Numbered from the stretch's first letter, positions 27,351 through 37,421 are shown. The stretch is DNA of 64,000 bases from Leucobacter sp. wl10 (GCF_003569785.1 NZ_KZ983991.1:124001-188000), one strand, 5' to 3'. Notes: generated by a model from the letters alone, not told the origin. Translations and numbers: made by a program.

Positions 27351-30300
27351 TGCGCTGGCAGAACTCGCCGCTGCCCTGGCAGGAGTTCGAGCGGCGACTC
27401 TCGGGCCGCGCACCGGAGGAGGCTCTGCAGTCCGCCCGCGAAGCCGGCCTCGAAGCCGCCCCCGAGGCGCGGGATCCCGGCTCCTCCTACGAGCCCGGGC
27501 CATCCGGACCGCCGACTCCGACTCCGAACACGCCCTACGCCGAGCTGCACGTCCACTCCCACTACAGCTTCCTCGACGGCGCCTCCTCGCCCGAGCACCT
27601 CGTCGCCGAGGCCTCCCGGCTGGGCCTCACCGGAATCGCGCTCACCGATCACGACGGCTTCTACGGAGCGGCGCGCTTCGCGGAGGCCGCAGAGGCGCAG
27701 GCAGGGAGGGGCCCGGAGGAAGGCGGGGATCGCTCTCCGCCCCTCACGGTCTACGGCGCCGAGCTCTCGCTCGGGCTCGATGCGCCGCAGCTCGGGGCGG
27801 CCGACCCGATGGGCACGCACCTGCTGGTGCTCGCGCGCGGAGCGCAGGGCTACCACCGGCTCGCGGGAGCGATCACGCAGGCGCAGCTGGCCGGGGGCGA
27901 GAAGGGGCGACCCGTCTACGACCTGGAGGCGCTCGCCGAGGCGGGGAAGGACGAGTGGGTGATCCTCACGGGGTGCCGCAAGGGCGGCCTGCGCCGCGCG
28001 CTGGCGTCCGCCGACAACGCGGCCGACGGCGAGGCCCGGGCCCTCGCGGAGCTCGACCGCCTCACCGCGCTCTTCGGCGCCGACAGCGTGCACGTCGAGC
28101 TCACGCACCACGGGCACCCCGACGACGATCCCCGCAACGCCCGCCTCGCAGCTCTCGCCGCCGCCCGCGGCCTCCCCGCGATCGTCACGGGCAACGTGCA
28201 CTACGCGACCCGCGAGGACGCTCCCCTGGCCGAGTCCATGGCCGCGGTGCGGGCCAGGCGCAGTCTCGATGAGCTCGATCCCCACCTGCCTGCCTCGGGC
28301 GCGGCGCACCTGCGCAGCGGCGGCGCGATGCTCCGGCGCTTCGCCCGCTATCCCGACGCGGTCGCGCGCACGGTGCCCCTCGCCCGAGAGCTCGCCTTCC
28401 CGCTCAGAGCCGCCCGCCCGAAGCTCCCGAGGCTCGACGTGCCCGAGGGCCACACGCAGATGAGCTGGCTGCGCAGGCTCGTGTGGGAGGGCGCCGAGCA
28501 CCGCTACGGGGCGCCGCTCCCCGAGCGCAACCGCGCCAGGATCGAGCGGGAGCTCAAGGTCATCGCGCAGAAGGACTTCCCCGGCTACTTCCTCATCGTG
28601 CACGACCTGGTGCGGAAGGCGCGAGACCTCGGCATCCTGTGCCAGGGCCGCGGGTCGGCCGCGAACTCGGCCGTCTGCTACGTGCTGGGCATCACGGCCG
28701 TCGACGCGATCTTCTACGATCTCCCCTTCGAGCGCTTCCTGTCGAGCATGCGCGACGAGGAGCCCGACATCGACGTCGACTTCGACTCCGAGCGGCGCGA
28801 GGAGATCATCCAGTACGTCTACGGGAAGTACGGCAGGCTCAACGCGGCGCAGGTCGCGAACGTCATCAGCTACCGCCCGAAGGCCGCGATCCGCGACGCC
28901 GCCAAGGCGCTCGGCTACGGCCCGGGGCAGCAGCGCGCGTGGACCAGGGGCCTGGAGCGGTGGAGCGGCATCGACGACGATCCCGACAGCCCCATCCCCG
29001 CCCCCGTGCAGCAGCTGGCCGGGCAGTTCATGAGAGCCCCGCGGCACCTCGGCATCCACTCGGGCGGCATGGTGCTGACCGATCGCCCCGTCGGGGAGGT
29101 CTGCCCCATCGAGCACGCACGCATGGACGGCCGCACCGTGCTGCAGTGGGACAAGGACAGCTGCGAGACGATGGGGCTCGTCAAGTTCGACCTGCTCGGC
29201 CTCGGCATGCTCAGCGCCCTGCAGAAGACGATGGACATCGTCGAGGCGGGCACGGGCGAGCGCTGGGATCTGGACACGATCCCCGGCGAGGAACCCGGCG
29301 TCTACGACATGCTGTGCCGAGCCGACGCCGTCGGCGTGTTCCAGGTCGAGAGCCGCGCGCAGCTGAACACCCTGCCGCGGCTGAAGCCCCGCTGCTTCTA
29401 CGACCTCGTCATCGAGATCGCGCTCATCCGCCCCGGCCCCATCCAGGGCGGCGCGGTGCACCCGTACCTGCGGCGCAGGGAGGGGGAGGCCGTCACCTAC
29501 CCGCATCCGATGCTCGAGCCGGTGCTCGCGCGCACCCTGGGCGTGCCGATCTTCCAGGAGCAGCTCATGCAGATGGCCACGACGATCGGCGGCTGCAGCG
29601 CCGAGGACGCCGACCTGCTGCGCCGTTCCATGGGCTCGAAGCGGGGCGAGGAGCGGATCGAGAGCCTCGAGGCGAAGCTCTTCGCCGGCATGGAGAAGAA
29701 CGGGATCGTGGGCGAGGAGGCCGCCCGCCTCTACACGCAGATCAAGTCCTTCGCCGACTTCGGCTTCGCAGAGAGCCACTCGATCAGCTTCGCGCTGCTC
29801 GTCTACGTGAGCTCCTGGTTCAAACTGCACTACCCCGCCGCCTTCCTCGCGGGGTTGCTGCGCTCCCAGCCCATGGGCTTCTACTCGTCCCGCGAACTCG
29901 TGCAGGACGCGCGGCGGCACGGCGTCGAGGTGCGCCAGCCCGACGTGCAGCACTCGGCCGCGCAGGCCGGCCTCGAGACGCTGTCGGGCGAGGCGGCCCC
30001 GGCTCGAGGGCGGGCCACCGGCGCGGACGCCTGCCTCGCGGATCCGCAGCCCCCTGTCGGCCGCTTCGACCCGGAGGCCCCCGATGGGAGCGGCCTCCAC
30101 CGCCGTGACGGCGCGTTCGCGGTGCGGCTCGGGCTCACCGGCGTCCGGGGCATCGAGGCCGAGGCTGCGGAACGCATCGCCCGGGCCCGCGCGCGGGGCC
30201 CCTTCGCGGACCTCGCGGATCTCGCGCGCAGGGCGGATCTGGATCGCGGCCGCATCGAGGCTCTGGCCGCCGCGGGGGCCTGCGAGAGCCTCGGGATCGG

Positions 30301-30817
30301 CCGGCGCGAGGCGCTCTGGGCGGCTGCGCCCGCGGCGGACAACCGCGAGCGCTTCCTGCCGGGCATCGCCGTGCACGTGCAGCCGCCCCTGCTCCCGATG
30401 CTCAATCCGGCCGAGCAGACCGCGCTCGACCTGTGGACGACCGGGATCCCGCTCGACGCGCACCCGCTCGCGCTGCTGCGCGACGCGCTCGACGCCCGGG
30501 GCGTGGTGCGCTCCGACCTGGTGCGCCGCAACCGGCCCGGCGCGCTCGTGGAGGTCGCGGGTCTCGTGACGCACCGGCAGCGCCCCGGCACCGCCGGCGG
30601 CATCGTGTTCATCACCCTGGAGGACGAGGCCGGCAGCGTCAACGTCGTCACCTGGCGGGATGTCTGGCTGCGCAACCGGCTCGTGGCGCGATCCTCCCCC
30701 GCGCTCGTGATCCGCGGCCTGCTTGAGCGCTCCCCCGACGGGGTGGTCAACGTCATCGCCGAGGCCTTCGAGCCGCTCGCCTCCCCGGCGGGCGTCGCAT
30801 CGCGGGACTTCCGCTGA
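27350..30817 (+). CDS. dnaE2: Error-prone DNA polymerase DnaE2
   Basis: The catalytic member of the mutasome, a C-family polymerase used for damage-induced mutagenesis. The 1155-residue protein has a PHP domain (AELHVHSHYSFLDG near residue 65), the palm with the catalytic aspartates in PDIDVDFDSERRE (about residue 470), the GRGSAANSAVCYVLG segment and a C-terminal OB-fold. There is no tau-binding tail. GGGAGG precedes the ATG, which shares one base with the imuB stop. It ends 18 bases before the convergent aldehyde dehydrogenase gene. Confidence 0.95.
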   Translation: MRWQNSPLPWQEFERRLSGRAPEEALQSAREAGLEAAPEARDPGSSYEPGPSGPPTPTPNTPYAELHVHSHYSFLDGASSPEHLVAEASRLGLTGIALTDHDGFYGAARFAEAAEAQAGRGPEEGGDRSPPLTVYGAELSLGLDAPQLGAADPMGTHLLVLARGAQGYHRLAGAITQAQLAGGEKGRPVYDLEALAEAGKDEWVILTGCRKGGLRRALASADNAADGEARALAELDRLTALFGADSVHVELTHHGHPDDDPRNARLAALAAARGLPAIVTGNVHYATREDAPLAESMAAVRARRSLDELDPHLPASGAAHLRSGGAMLRRFARYPDAVARTVPLARELAFPLRAARPKLPRLDVPEGHTQMSWLRRLVWEGAEHRYGAPLPERNRARIERELKVIAQKDFPGYFLIVHDLVRKARDLGILCQGRGSAANSAVCYVLGITAVDAIFYDLPFERFLSSMRDEEPDIDVDFDSERREEIIQYVYGKYGRLNAAQVANVISYRPKAAIRDAAKALGYGPGQQRAWTRGLERWSGIDDDPDSPIPAPVQQLAGQFMRAPRHLGIHSGGMVLTDRPVGEVCPIEHARMDGRTVLQWDKDSCETMGLVKFDLLGLGMLSALQKTMDIVEAGTGERWDLDTIPGEEPGVYDMLCRADAVGVFQVESRAQLNTLPRLKPRCFYDLVIEIALIRPGPIQGGAVHPYLRRREGEAVTYPHPMLEPVLARTLGVPIFQEQLMQMATTIGGCSAEDADLLRRSMGSKRGEERIESLEAKLFAGMEKNGIVGEEAARLYTQIKSFADFGFAESHSISFALLVYVSSWFKLHYPAAFLAGLLRSQPMGFYSSRELVQDARRHGVEVRQPDVQHSAAQAGLETLSGEAAPARGRATGADACLADPQPPVGRFDPEAPDGSGLHRRDGAFAVRLGLTGVRGIEAEAAERIARARARGPFADLADLARRADLDRGRIEALAAAGACESLGIGRREALWAAAPAADNRERFLPGIAVHVQPPLLPMLNPAEQTALDLWTTGIPLDAHPLALLRDALDARGVVRSDLVRRNRPGALVEVAGLVTHRQRPGTAGGIVFITLEDEAGSVNVVTWRDVWLRNRLVARSSPALVIRGLLERSPDGVVNVIAEAFEPLASPAGVASRDFR

Positions 30818-30835
30818 GCGGGCGAGTGGGCCGGA

Positions 30836-32290
30836 TCAGACCGCTCGCCGGCGGATCCTGACGTGCCGCTGCTGCATCATCCCCTGCAGGCCCTCGGGCC
30901 CGAGCTCACGCCCGAAGCCCGACATCTTCCACCCTCCGAAGGGCGCCTGGAGTTCGGACACGTCGTTGACGTTCACGCCGACGCCGCCCACGTGCAGCCG
31001 CTCGGCGATCCCCCACGCCCGATCGAGATCGCCGCCGAACACGTACGCCGCCAGCCCGTAGTCCCCGCGGTTCGCGAGTTCCGCCACGTCGTCGCCCGCC
31101 CCGAAGCGATGCACGGCGACGAGCGGGCCGAAGGTCTCCTCGCGCATCACGAGCGCGTCGGCGGGCACGCCGTCGAGCACGGTCGGCTCGAAGAACAGCG
31201 AGGGATCGAGCCGGGCGTCGACCTCTGCTCCTCCGCCGCCCGCCCGCAGGCGGGCTCCGGAGGCGAGCGCCTCGTCGATGTGCCGCCGCGACTTCTCGAT
31301 GACCGCCGCGGTCGTCACGGGGCCTCCCGTGACGCCGGGGTCGAAGCCGTGCCCGAGCCGGATCGCCCGCGCCTCGGCGGCCACGGCCTCGACGAAATCG
31401 TCCGCCACGCGCTCGTCGACGAGGATGCGGTTCACGGCGATGCAGATCTGGCCCGCATTCGAGAAGGATCGGCGCGCGGCCGCGGCGGCGGCCTCCGCGA
31501 CGTCGGCGTCGTCGAGCACGACGAACGGCGAATGCCCGCCGAGCTCCAGGGTGACCCGTTTCAGGGTCGAGGCCGCCGAGCGCATGATCGCCTGCCCGGT
31601 CGCCGTCGACGCCGTCGCCGTGATCGCCGCGATGCCCGGGTGCTCGGAGAGCCGCGAACCGGCCTCGAACGCGCCGGGAAGATCCGAGAGCACACCCTCG
31701 GGCAGGCCCGCATCGAAGAGGCACCGTACGATCTCCGCCACCGCGAGCGGCGTCTCGATCGGCGGCTTGACGATCACGGCGTTGCCCGCCGCGAGCGCGG
31801 GCCCGACCTTCCACGCGTAGAGGTCGACGGGATAGTTCCAGGGGACGATCGCCGCGACGACGCCCAGGGGCTCCCAGGTGACGAGCGAGCGGATGTCGCG
31901 TCTCGCCGCGGGCCGTATCGAGCCGGCGACGCGGCGGCCCTGCTCGGCGTAGTACCGGATCACCCGCGCCCCGAAGGTGATCTCCTTGCGGCTGTCCACC
32001 ACCGTCTTCCCCTGCTCGCGCGTGAGCAGCTCGGCGATGCGCTCGATGCGCTCGTCGATGAGGGCCGCCGCTCGCAGCAGGATCTCGCAGCGCTCGTCGG
32101 CGGTCAGCGCCGCCCAGCGGGCGGATCCGGCATGCCCGGCCTCGACGGCGCGATCCACGTCGCCCGCGCCCGCGACGGCGCTCGTCCCGACGAGTTCGCC
32201 GGTCGCCGGATCCCGCACCTCGGCCGTCTCACCGCTCAGAGCGGCGACCCACTCGCCCCCGATGCAGACGCCGCGCTCCAGCCCCGTCAT
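30836..32290 (-). CDS. NAD(P)-dependent aldehyde dehydrogenase
   Basis: A 484-residue aldehyde dehydrogenase. The Rossmann region has PWNYPVDLYAWKVGPALAAGNAVIVKPP, the catalytic Glu lies in LELGGHSPF and the nucleophilic Cys in NAGQICIAVNR. It oxidises an aldehyde to an acid. The substrate cannot be read from sequence. The ATG at 32290 shares a base with the stop of the SIS gene (TGATG), so it is the last gene of the GntR-headed operon and probably handles an aldehyde formed by the upstream steps. Confidence 0.9.
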   Translation of the reverse strand: MTGLERGVCIGGEWVAALSGETAEVRDPATGELVGTSAVAGAGDVDRAVEAGHAGSARWAALTADERCEILLRAAALIDERIERIAELLTREQGKTVVDSRKEITFGARVIRYYAEQGRRVAGSIRPAARRDIRSLVTWEPLGVVAAIVPWNYPVDLYAWKVGPALAAGNAVIVKPPIETPLAVAEIVRCLFDAGLPEGVLSDLPGAFEAGSRLSEHPGIAAITATASTATGQAIMRSAASTLKRVTLELGGHSPFVVLDDADVAEAAAAAARRSFSNAGQICIAVNRILVDERVADDFVEAVAAEARAIRLGHGFDPGVTGGPVTTAAVIEKSRRHIDEALASGARLRAGGGGAEVDARLDPSLFFEPTVLDGVPADALVMREETFGPLVAVHRFGAGDDVAELANRGDYGLAAYVFGGDLDRAWGIAERLHVGGVGVNVNDVSELQAPFGGWKMSGFGRELGPEGLQGMMQQRHVRIRRRAV

Positions 32291-33078
32291 CACCGCACCT
32301 CGGGGGCGGAGAACTCGCGCGAGCGGAGGCGGCGCCACAGCTCGGCGTAGTTGCGGTCGTTCTGCTGATGCGCGAACGTCGTGCGGTTCGAGTTGGTGTT
32401 CACCATGATCATCGGCTCGACCCCGCGGGCCACGAGCTCGGCGGTGGTCGAGGCGTTGATCGCGTGCCCGACCGCGATCGCGACCGACGTCGAGGTCGGT
32501 CCGACGGGGAACTCGAGGCCGTCGATGAACTGCGAGGCGTCCTCGAGCGGGATTCCGGTGTCGATCGTGACGTCGGCGATCTCGTAGAGGCGCTTGCCGC
32601 AGGAATGGCGGCTCTCGACCTGCGAGGAGTGCGGCACCGAGGTCACCGCGATGACCTTGAGCCCGCGCTCCTTGAACTCGACCGCCATGTCGAGGATCAC
32701 GGCGTTGATGCCGGAGTGCGAGAAGAGGATGAGCGCGTCGTCCTCCTTGAGCTGGTGGGATCGCAGGATCGCCGTGCCGTAGCCCTCCCGCGTGTGCAGG
32801 AAGCGGTACTGGGCGGTGCCCTGATCGCCGAGCACGTGGTGCATGAGCGCGATGGAGCTCTCCACGATGGGGCGGAAGCCCGTCACGCCCCCGGTGCGGG
32901 GGAACATCTCGAGCGCGGCGAAGCCGCCGTGGCCCGTGCCGAAGGTGAAGACGAGTCCGTCTCGGGCGATGGTGTCCGCGCAGATCTGCGCGGCCCGCCC
33001 GATAGCCTCGCCCTGGGTGTCGCGCACCCGCGCGAGCTTGGCGATCACGTCGTCGAAGTATCCCGTTGCGATGCTCAT
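32290..33078 (-). CDS. SIS-domain sugar isomerase-like protein (UPF0309 type)
   Basis: A 262-residue protein with one SIS domain. It has the UPF0309 hallmarks: VFTFGTGHGGFAALEMF, LILFSHSGINAV, VIAVTSVPHSSQVESRH, SCGKRLYEIADVTID and PVGPTSTSVAIA. SIS proteins bind phosphosugars and isomerise or sense them. UPF0309 members have no settled function. The ATG at 33078 is 53 bases from the phosphorylase stop. It probably handles the phosphosugar released by the phosphorylase or made by the kinase. Confidence 0.83.
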   Translation of the reverse strand: MSIATGYFDDVIAKLARVRDTQGEAIGRAAQICADTIARDGLVFTFGTGHGGFAALEMFPRTGGVTGFRPIVESSIALMHHVLGDQGTAQYRFLHTREGYGTAILRSHQLKEDDALILFSHSGINAVILDMAVEFKERGLKVIAVTSVPHSSQVESRHSCGKRLYEIADVTIDTGIPLEDASQFIDGLEFPVGPTSTSVAIAVGHAINASTTAELVARGVEPMIMVNTNSNRTTFAHQQNDRNYAELWRRLRSREFSAPEVR

Positions 33079-33131
33079 GGTTCTCTCTTCTTCCTGTGCG
33101 GTTGCCCGGTGGATGGTGTTGCCGGCGCGGG

Positions 33132-33869
33132 TCACTCGGCGGCGAGCGCCTCGAGGCCTGCCCGGAGCAGGTCGAGCTCCGCCTCGCGGCGGGGCTCGGC
33201 GTCGAGCTTGGAGTAGTCGCTGCCGCTCACGCTCGCGAGGCAGAGCGAGGCTGCCGCGATCCCGAGGGCGCGAGCGACGACGAGCACGGCGCTCGTCTCC
33301 ATGTCGGCGCCCACGACGTGCTGCAGGCGGCGCCTGGCCACGAGCTCGGCCTGTCTCTCGGGGTCCTCTCGGCGCATGAGGTCGGTGTAGAAGCCGTCCG
33401 CGGTCTCGTAGATGCCCGTGCGCACCGGCCGGCCCGTCGCCCGGGCGGCGGCCTCCACCCGCGCGGTCAGCTCGAAGTCGGGCACCGCCGGGTATCCGAT
33501 GGGCAGGTAGCCCGCGGAGGTTCCCTCGTTCCGGATCGCGCCGTGCGCGACGACGAGGTCGCCGAGCTCGCTGGGACCCGCAGTCATGACGGTCCCGAGG
33601 CGGAGCACGCGTCGGACCCCGATGGAGGCGAGCTCCTCCACGACCACGGCCGCGACGGGAGCCCCCATGCCGAAGGCGCTGACCGTGACTCGCCGGCCAC
33701 GGTGGCTCCCCGTCGCCGTTGTGAGACCGCGGTCCTCGTTGAGCAGTACCGCATCGTCGAGCAGCTCGGTCGCGAGCAGCACCCGGCCCCGGTCGCCGAC
33801 GACGATGGCGTCCTCCCCCACCTGGTCGGGCGTGCAGTGCAGGTACCAGGCCTCTCTCGGCGTTGTCAT
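33132..33869 (-). CDS. Nucleoside phosphorylase (NP-I / uridine phosphorylase-like)
   Basis: A 245-residue protein with the NP-I fold: VVGDRGRVLLATELLDD, SAFGMGAP, a phosphate-binding RLGTVMTAG, DLVVAHGAIRNEGTSAGY, ETADGFYTD and VGADMETSAV, the last being the region that contacts ribose. It should split an N-glycoside with phosphate into a base and a sugar-1-phosphate. The base pocket does not match one known specificity closely enough to name it. The ATG overlaps the kinase stop (ATGA). Confidence 0.85.
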   Translation of the reverse strand: MTTPREAWYLHCTPDQVGEDAIVVGDRGRVLLATELLDDAVLLNEDRGLTTATGSHRGRRVTVSAFGMGAPVAAVVVEELASIGVRRVLRLGTVMTAGPSELGDLVVAHGAIRNEGTSAGYLPIGYPAVPDFELTARVEAAARATGRPVRTGIYETADGFYTDLMRREDPERQAELVARRRLQHVVGADMETSAVLVVARALGIAAASLCLASVSGSDYSKLDAEPRREAELDLLRAGLEALAAE

Positions 33870-34801
33870 GCGTTCCTCTTCTCGTCTCGCTGGTGATCGG
33901 TCTGCAGGTCGGGATCGGGGCGTCTCTCGGAGAGCATCCGCGCGGTGGCATCGGATGCCGCGGCGAGGTGCGCGAGCATCTCCTCCGGTTCGGGATCGCC
34001 CCCGGCCGCGAGGAGCGCCACCAGAGTGCCGGAGAAGGTGTCGCCGGCCCCGGTCGTGTCGACGCCCGTCACCGGCTGTGCGGGAACCGACCCCACGCCG
34101 GTGAGTTCGCATCCGGGGCCGACGCGGAGCAGCTCGGCCCCCTCCGATCCGCGCGTCACGACGACGTAGGCTCCGGGCGCCGCTGCCGCGGCGACGGTCT
34201 CGAGGTATCCGCGCTCGCCCTCGCTCAGGGTCACGAGACGCGCCCGGGAGGCGAGCTCGGCGACGAGTTCGGCGGTGAGCGAGGCGGGATCCTGCTTGAC
34301 GATCCAGAAGACGGGGGCGCCGGCCGGGATCGCGGTGAGCAGCTCCCGGGTGGTCTCCTCCGGCCCGACCGTCACGACCGCGGCGTCCGCGGTGGCGAGC
34401 AGCTCGCGCTGCGCCGCGGTGAGCCGGTCGGCGTGGCAGTCCCCGGGGTCGAAGAGGCAGATGGCCCCCTGGCCCTCGGGGTAGAGGAGGTGGGCGCTCG
34501 GGCTGCGCGAGCCCGAGCGCGCGACGCCCGAGGTGTCGGCCCCGCCGGTCTCCACCGCGCGCACCCACGCCTCCCCCTCGGCGTCGCCTCCGACCCACGA
34601 GAGCGCGGCGACCCGCACGGCGCCTCCCGCGGCGCGGGCCGCCGCGCGGGTGACGTGGGCGATCCCGCCGTACCTCGGCCACTCGTCCGCGCGGGAGCGC
34701 ACTGTCGTCGTCGCGTGGTGTCCCTCGAACGGCGCGAGCTGCATGGCGTAGTCCACGCTCGCGTAACCGCTCACCACCAGGGTCGGGAGATGCTCCGTCA
34801 C
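33866..34801 (-). CDS. PfkB-family carbohydrate kinase
   Basis: A 311-residue ribokinase-like enzyme. The N-terminus has VSGYASVDYAM and the C-terminus the catalytic anion-hole motif GVDTTGAGDTFSGTLVAL. It phosphorylates a sugar or a nucleoside. Which one is not readable, though the neighbours suggest a ribose-containing compound. The GTG start overlaps the hydrolase stop (GTGA) and the stop overlaps the phosphorylase start (ATGA). Confidence 0.88.
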   Translation of the reverse strand: MTEHLPTLVVSGYASVDYAMQLAPFEGHHATTTVRSRADEWPRYGGIAHVTRAAARAAGGAVRVAALSWVGGDAEGEAWVRAVETGGADTSGVARSGSRSPSAHLLYPEGQGAICLFDPGDCHADRLTAAQRELLATADAAVVTVGPEETTRELLTAIPAGAPVFWIVKQDPASLTAELVAELASRARLVTLSEGERGYLETVAAAAAPGAYVVVTRGSEGAELLRVGPGCELTGVGSVPAQPVTGVDTTGAGDTFSGTLVALLAAGGDPEPEEMLAHLAAASDATARMLSERRPDPDLQTDHQRDEKRNA

Positions 34802-35367
34802 AGCATCTCCTCGGCCTCTGCGAGCGGCACGACCCGGCCGAAGTAGCGCCCGATGTCCTCGAGGCTCGCCTCGGCGAGGTGCGGGCGGTTGGAGTTCGTC
34901 GCCTCGCGCGGCACGACGACGTCGAAACCGCCCGCGAACGCGTCCTGCACGGTCGCCCGGATACACACGTTGGTCTTCACCCCGGCGACGACGACCCGCG
35001 TGATCCTCTGCTCCCGCAGGAGGAGGTCGAGGTCGGTCGCGTAGAAGCCCGAGTAGCGGCGCTTCGGCACGACGATCTCCCGGTCGCGGTCGACGGGTTC
35101 GAACCCGGGGAAGAACGCCGCGTCTCGCGCTCCGTCCTGGTGGTGGCGCGGGAGTTTCGCGAACTCGTAGTCGTCGAGCCCCCGATAGTGCCGTTCGACG
35201 ACGTGCACGAGCAGCGCGTCGCGGGCCCGCGCGGCGTCGCGCAGCGACGCGAGCGCCGGCAGCGTCTCCTCGACCTCGGGGTAGTAGTTGGCGTGACCGG
35301 GATCGTAGAAGGAGTTGATCACGTCCACGAGCAGCAGCGCGGTGTCGGGGCGGCGGGAGTACGACAT
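34798..35367 (-). CDS. Isochorismatase-family cysteine hydrolase
   Basis: A 189-residue hydrolase. The triad is Asp15 (LLLVDVINSF), Lys102 (VPKRRYSGFYAT) and Cys135 (GVKTNVCIRATVQDAF). Members cleave amides such as nicotinamide, ureidoacrylate or N-carbamoylsarcosine. The metal-binding DxH motif of nicotinamidases is not evident: the segment reads HVVERHYRGLDD. I therefore do not call it PncA. The ATG at 35367 is preceded by GAAGGAC. It lies 24 bases from the permease gene. Confidence 0.85.
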   Translation of the reverse strand: MSYSRRPDTALLLVDVINSFYDPGHANYYPEVEETLPALASLRDAARARDALLVHVVERHYRGLDDYEFAKLPRHHQDGARDAAFFPGFEPVDRDREIVVPKRRYSGFYATDLDLLLREQRITRVVVAGVKTNVCIRATVQDAFAGGFDVVVPREATNSNRPHLAEASLEDIGRYFGRVVPLAEAEEML

Positions 35368-35391
35368 GGTGTCCTTCACGGTGTTCAGGGG

Positions 35392-36294
35392 TCAGGCGGT
35401 CACGCGCGCCCGCCTGCGCAGGCCGGTAAAGCCTGCCCAGGCGAGTACCGCGACGACGGCGATGTACGGGAGGGTCTGGATCAGGTCCGCGGAGAATCCG
35501 CCGCTCGTCTGGAGTCGGATCTGCAGCGCGTCGAAGAAGGAGAAGAGCAGGCACGCGAGCGCCGTCGCCAACGGCTTGGAGCGGCCGAAGTAGAAGGCCG
35601 CGAGCGCGACGAAGCCGCGCCCGGCGATCATGTTCTCGTTGAAGAGACCGCTCACGCCCAGCGAGAGCGCGACGCCGCCCAGGCCGGCGAGCAGGCCGGC
35701 CAGCATCCCCGCGGTGTCGCGGAGACCGAGCGTGCGGACGCCGAGCGACGCGCTCGCCCGCTCGCTCACGCCCGTCGCGCGGGTGCGGACGCCCCACCGG
35801 GTGTTGGCGAAGGCCCAGGCCAGGAACGGCACGAGCAGCGCGGCGAGCCAGAACAGCGCGTCCTTTCCGCTCAGCATCGCTCCCAGGACCGGGATCCCGT
35901 CGACACCCGGGATCGAGATGCGCGGGATCCGGGGCTGATCGGGGAATCGCAGTGTGCCCGAGACCCCAAAGACCGCGCGGAGCACGAAGCCGACGATCCC
36001 GAGCGCGACGATGTTGAAGCCGAGCCCCACGATGATCTCGTTGGCCGAGAGCCGCGTGATCACCAGGCTCATGACGAGTCCGGCGAGCGCCCCGCCGAGA
36101 CCGCCCGCGAGCACGCCGACGAGCCAGTTGCCGGTCGCCGCGCTCGCGAGGATGCCGAGGAACGCCCCGACCAGCATCTGCCCCTCGAGGCCGATGTTGA
36201 CCACGCCCGCACGGCGGTGGATCGCGCCGCCCAGCGCGGCGAGCACGAGCGGCACCGCCAGCAATAGCGTCGAGTTGATGATGCTGTCGATCAT
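35392..36294 (-). CDS. ABC transporter permease, nucleoside (BMP) type, second subunit
   Basis: A 300-residue permease with about eight membrane spans. RRAGVVNIGLEGQMLVGAF at residues 27-45 is the signature of the permease partner in nucleoside ABC importers such as NupQ/YufQ of Bacillus. The ATG overlaps the stop of the first permease gene (ATGA). It forms the membrane channel together with that subunit. Confidence 0.9.
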   Translation of the reverse strand: MIDSIINSTLLLAVPLVLAALGGAIHRRAGVVNIGLEGQMLVGAFLGILASAATGNWLVGVLAGGLGGALAGLVMSLVITRLSANEIIVGLGFNIVALGIVGFVLRAVFGVSGTLRFPDQPRIPRISIPGVDGIPVLGAMLSGKDALFWLAALLVPFLAWAFANTRWGVRTRATGVSERASASLGVRTLGLRDTAGMLAGLLAGLGGVALSLGVSGLFNENMIAGRGFVALAAFYFGRSKPLATALACLLFSFFDALQIRLQTSGGFSADLIQTLPYIAVVAVLAWAGFTGLRRRARVTA

Positions 36295-37421
36295 GCGCTC
36301 GCCTCCGTGTTCTCCGCGGACCTCCTGCGCCTGCGCAACCGCGGAATGGCGAACTGCGCGACCGCGAGCATCATGACGGCGCCCTGCAGGATGTCGATGA
36401 GCTGGATGGGGATGTTCACGAAGAGCTGCACGGTCGCGCCGGCGGCTGCGAGCGCACCGAAGGCGACCGCGCCGATCACGATCCCGATCGGATTGAAACG
36501 CGCGAGCAGCGCGATCGCGATGCCGGTGAACCCGAAGTTCGCCGAGAAGCCGACCGAGAAGCGGTGGACCAGGCCGAGGGTGTGCACGGCTCCCCCGATG
36601 CCGCCGATCGCGCCCGAGGCGAGCATGGCCGTCATCAGGACCGGGCGAACGCGGAGCCCCTGCGCCGCCGAGAAGCGCGGCGTCCGGCCGACCGCGTCGA
36701 ACTCGAAGCCGAGCTGAGTGCGCCTGGTCCAGACCGCGTAGACGATGACGAGGGCGATCGCGATGAGGAAGCCCGCGCTGAGCTGACCGGGAGGGGCGAG
36801 CAGCGGGAGCTCGGCCGGGGTCGCGATGTAGGCGGTCGCCGAATTCGCCTGGCCGGGGGCCAGGAAGAACGACTGCACGAGCCAGGCCGTCACGCCCGCG
36901 ACGATGAAATTGAACATGAGGGTCGAGACGACCTCGTCCACGCCGAGCCAGGTGCGCAGCGCCGCCGGGATCAGCGCCACGAGCGCGCCCGCGAGGCCGC
37001 CCGCGACGAGGCAGGCGGCGATCGCGACGGCGGGCGGCGCATCCGTCATTCCGGCGCCCACCACGGAGGCGGCGAGTCCCGCGAAGGCGAAGCTCCCCTC
37101 CACGCCGACGTTGAACACGCCGGCACGGAAGGCGATCGCCGCCGCGAGGCCCGTGAAGAGCAGCGGGGTGGCCGCGGTGAGGGTCGCGTTGATCCTCGCC
37201 GCGTCGCCGAAGGCCTCCTGCGCGAGCATGCCGTAGATCTCGACGGGGCTCTCGCCGCCGATCAGGAGCGCGACGGCGCCGACGAGGAGCGCGATCGCCA
37301 CCGGCACTGCGATGCGCCACGCCGACCGGCCGATACGCCGCCAGGGCATTCCGCGCTGCTGCACGGGGACGGGTACGTAGCTCGTGTTCGCGCCCGTCTC
37401 GGGCGCCTGCTGGAAGGTCAC
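36291..37421 (-). CDS. ABC transporter permease, nucleoside (BMP) type, first subunit
   Basis: A 376-residue permease (NupP/YufP type) with a polar N-terminal 35 residues and about nine spans. The conserved FRAGVFNVGVEGSFAFAGL mirrors the equivalent motif in the partner permease. The GTG start overlaps the ATPase stop (GTGA). The C-terminus ends in a basic RRRRR cluster on the cytoplasmic side. Confidence 0.9.
   Translation of the reverse strand: MTFQQAPETGANTSYVPVPVQQRGMPWRRIGRSAWRIAVPVAIALLVGAVALLIGGESPVEIYGMLAQEAFGDAARINATLTAATPLLFTGLAAAIAFRAGVFNVGVEGSFAFAGLAASVVGAGMTDAPPAVAIAACLVAGGLAGALVALIPAALRTWLGVDEVVSTLMFNFIVAGVTAWLVQSFFLAPGQANSATAYIATPAELPLLAPPGQLSAGFLIAIALVIVYAVWTRRTQLGFEFDAVGRTPRFSAAQGLRVRPVLMTAMLASGAIGGIGGAVHTLGLVHRFSVGFSANFGFTGIAIALLARFNPIGIVIGAVAFGALAAAGATVQLFVNIPIQLIDILQGAVMMLAVAQFAIPRLRRRRRSAENTEASA

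Noticed and set aside
34798-35367. Nicotinamidase (pncA) reading of the isochorismatase-like gene because pncB is near
   Set aside because: The DxH metal-binding motif expected of nicotinamidases is not seen, and the gene sits in the middle of a sugar/nucleoside operon.
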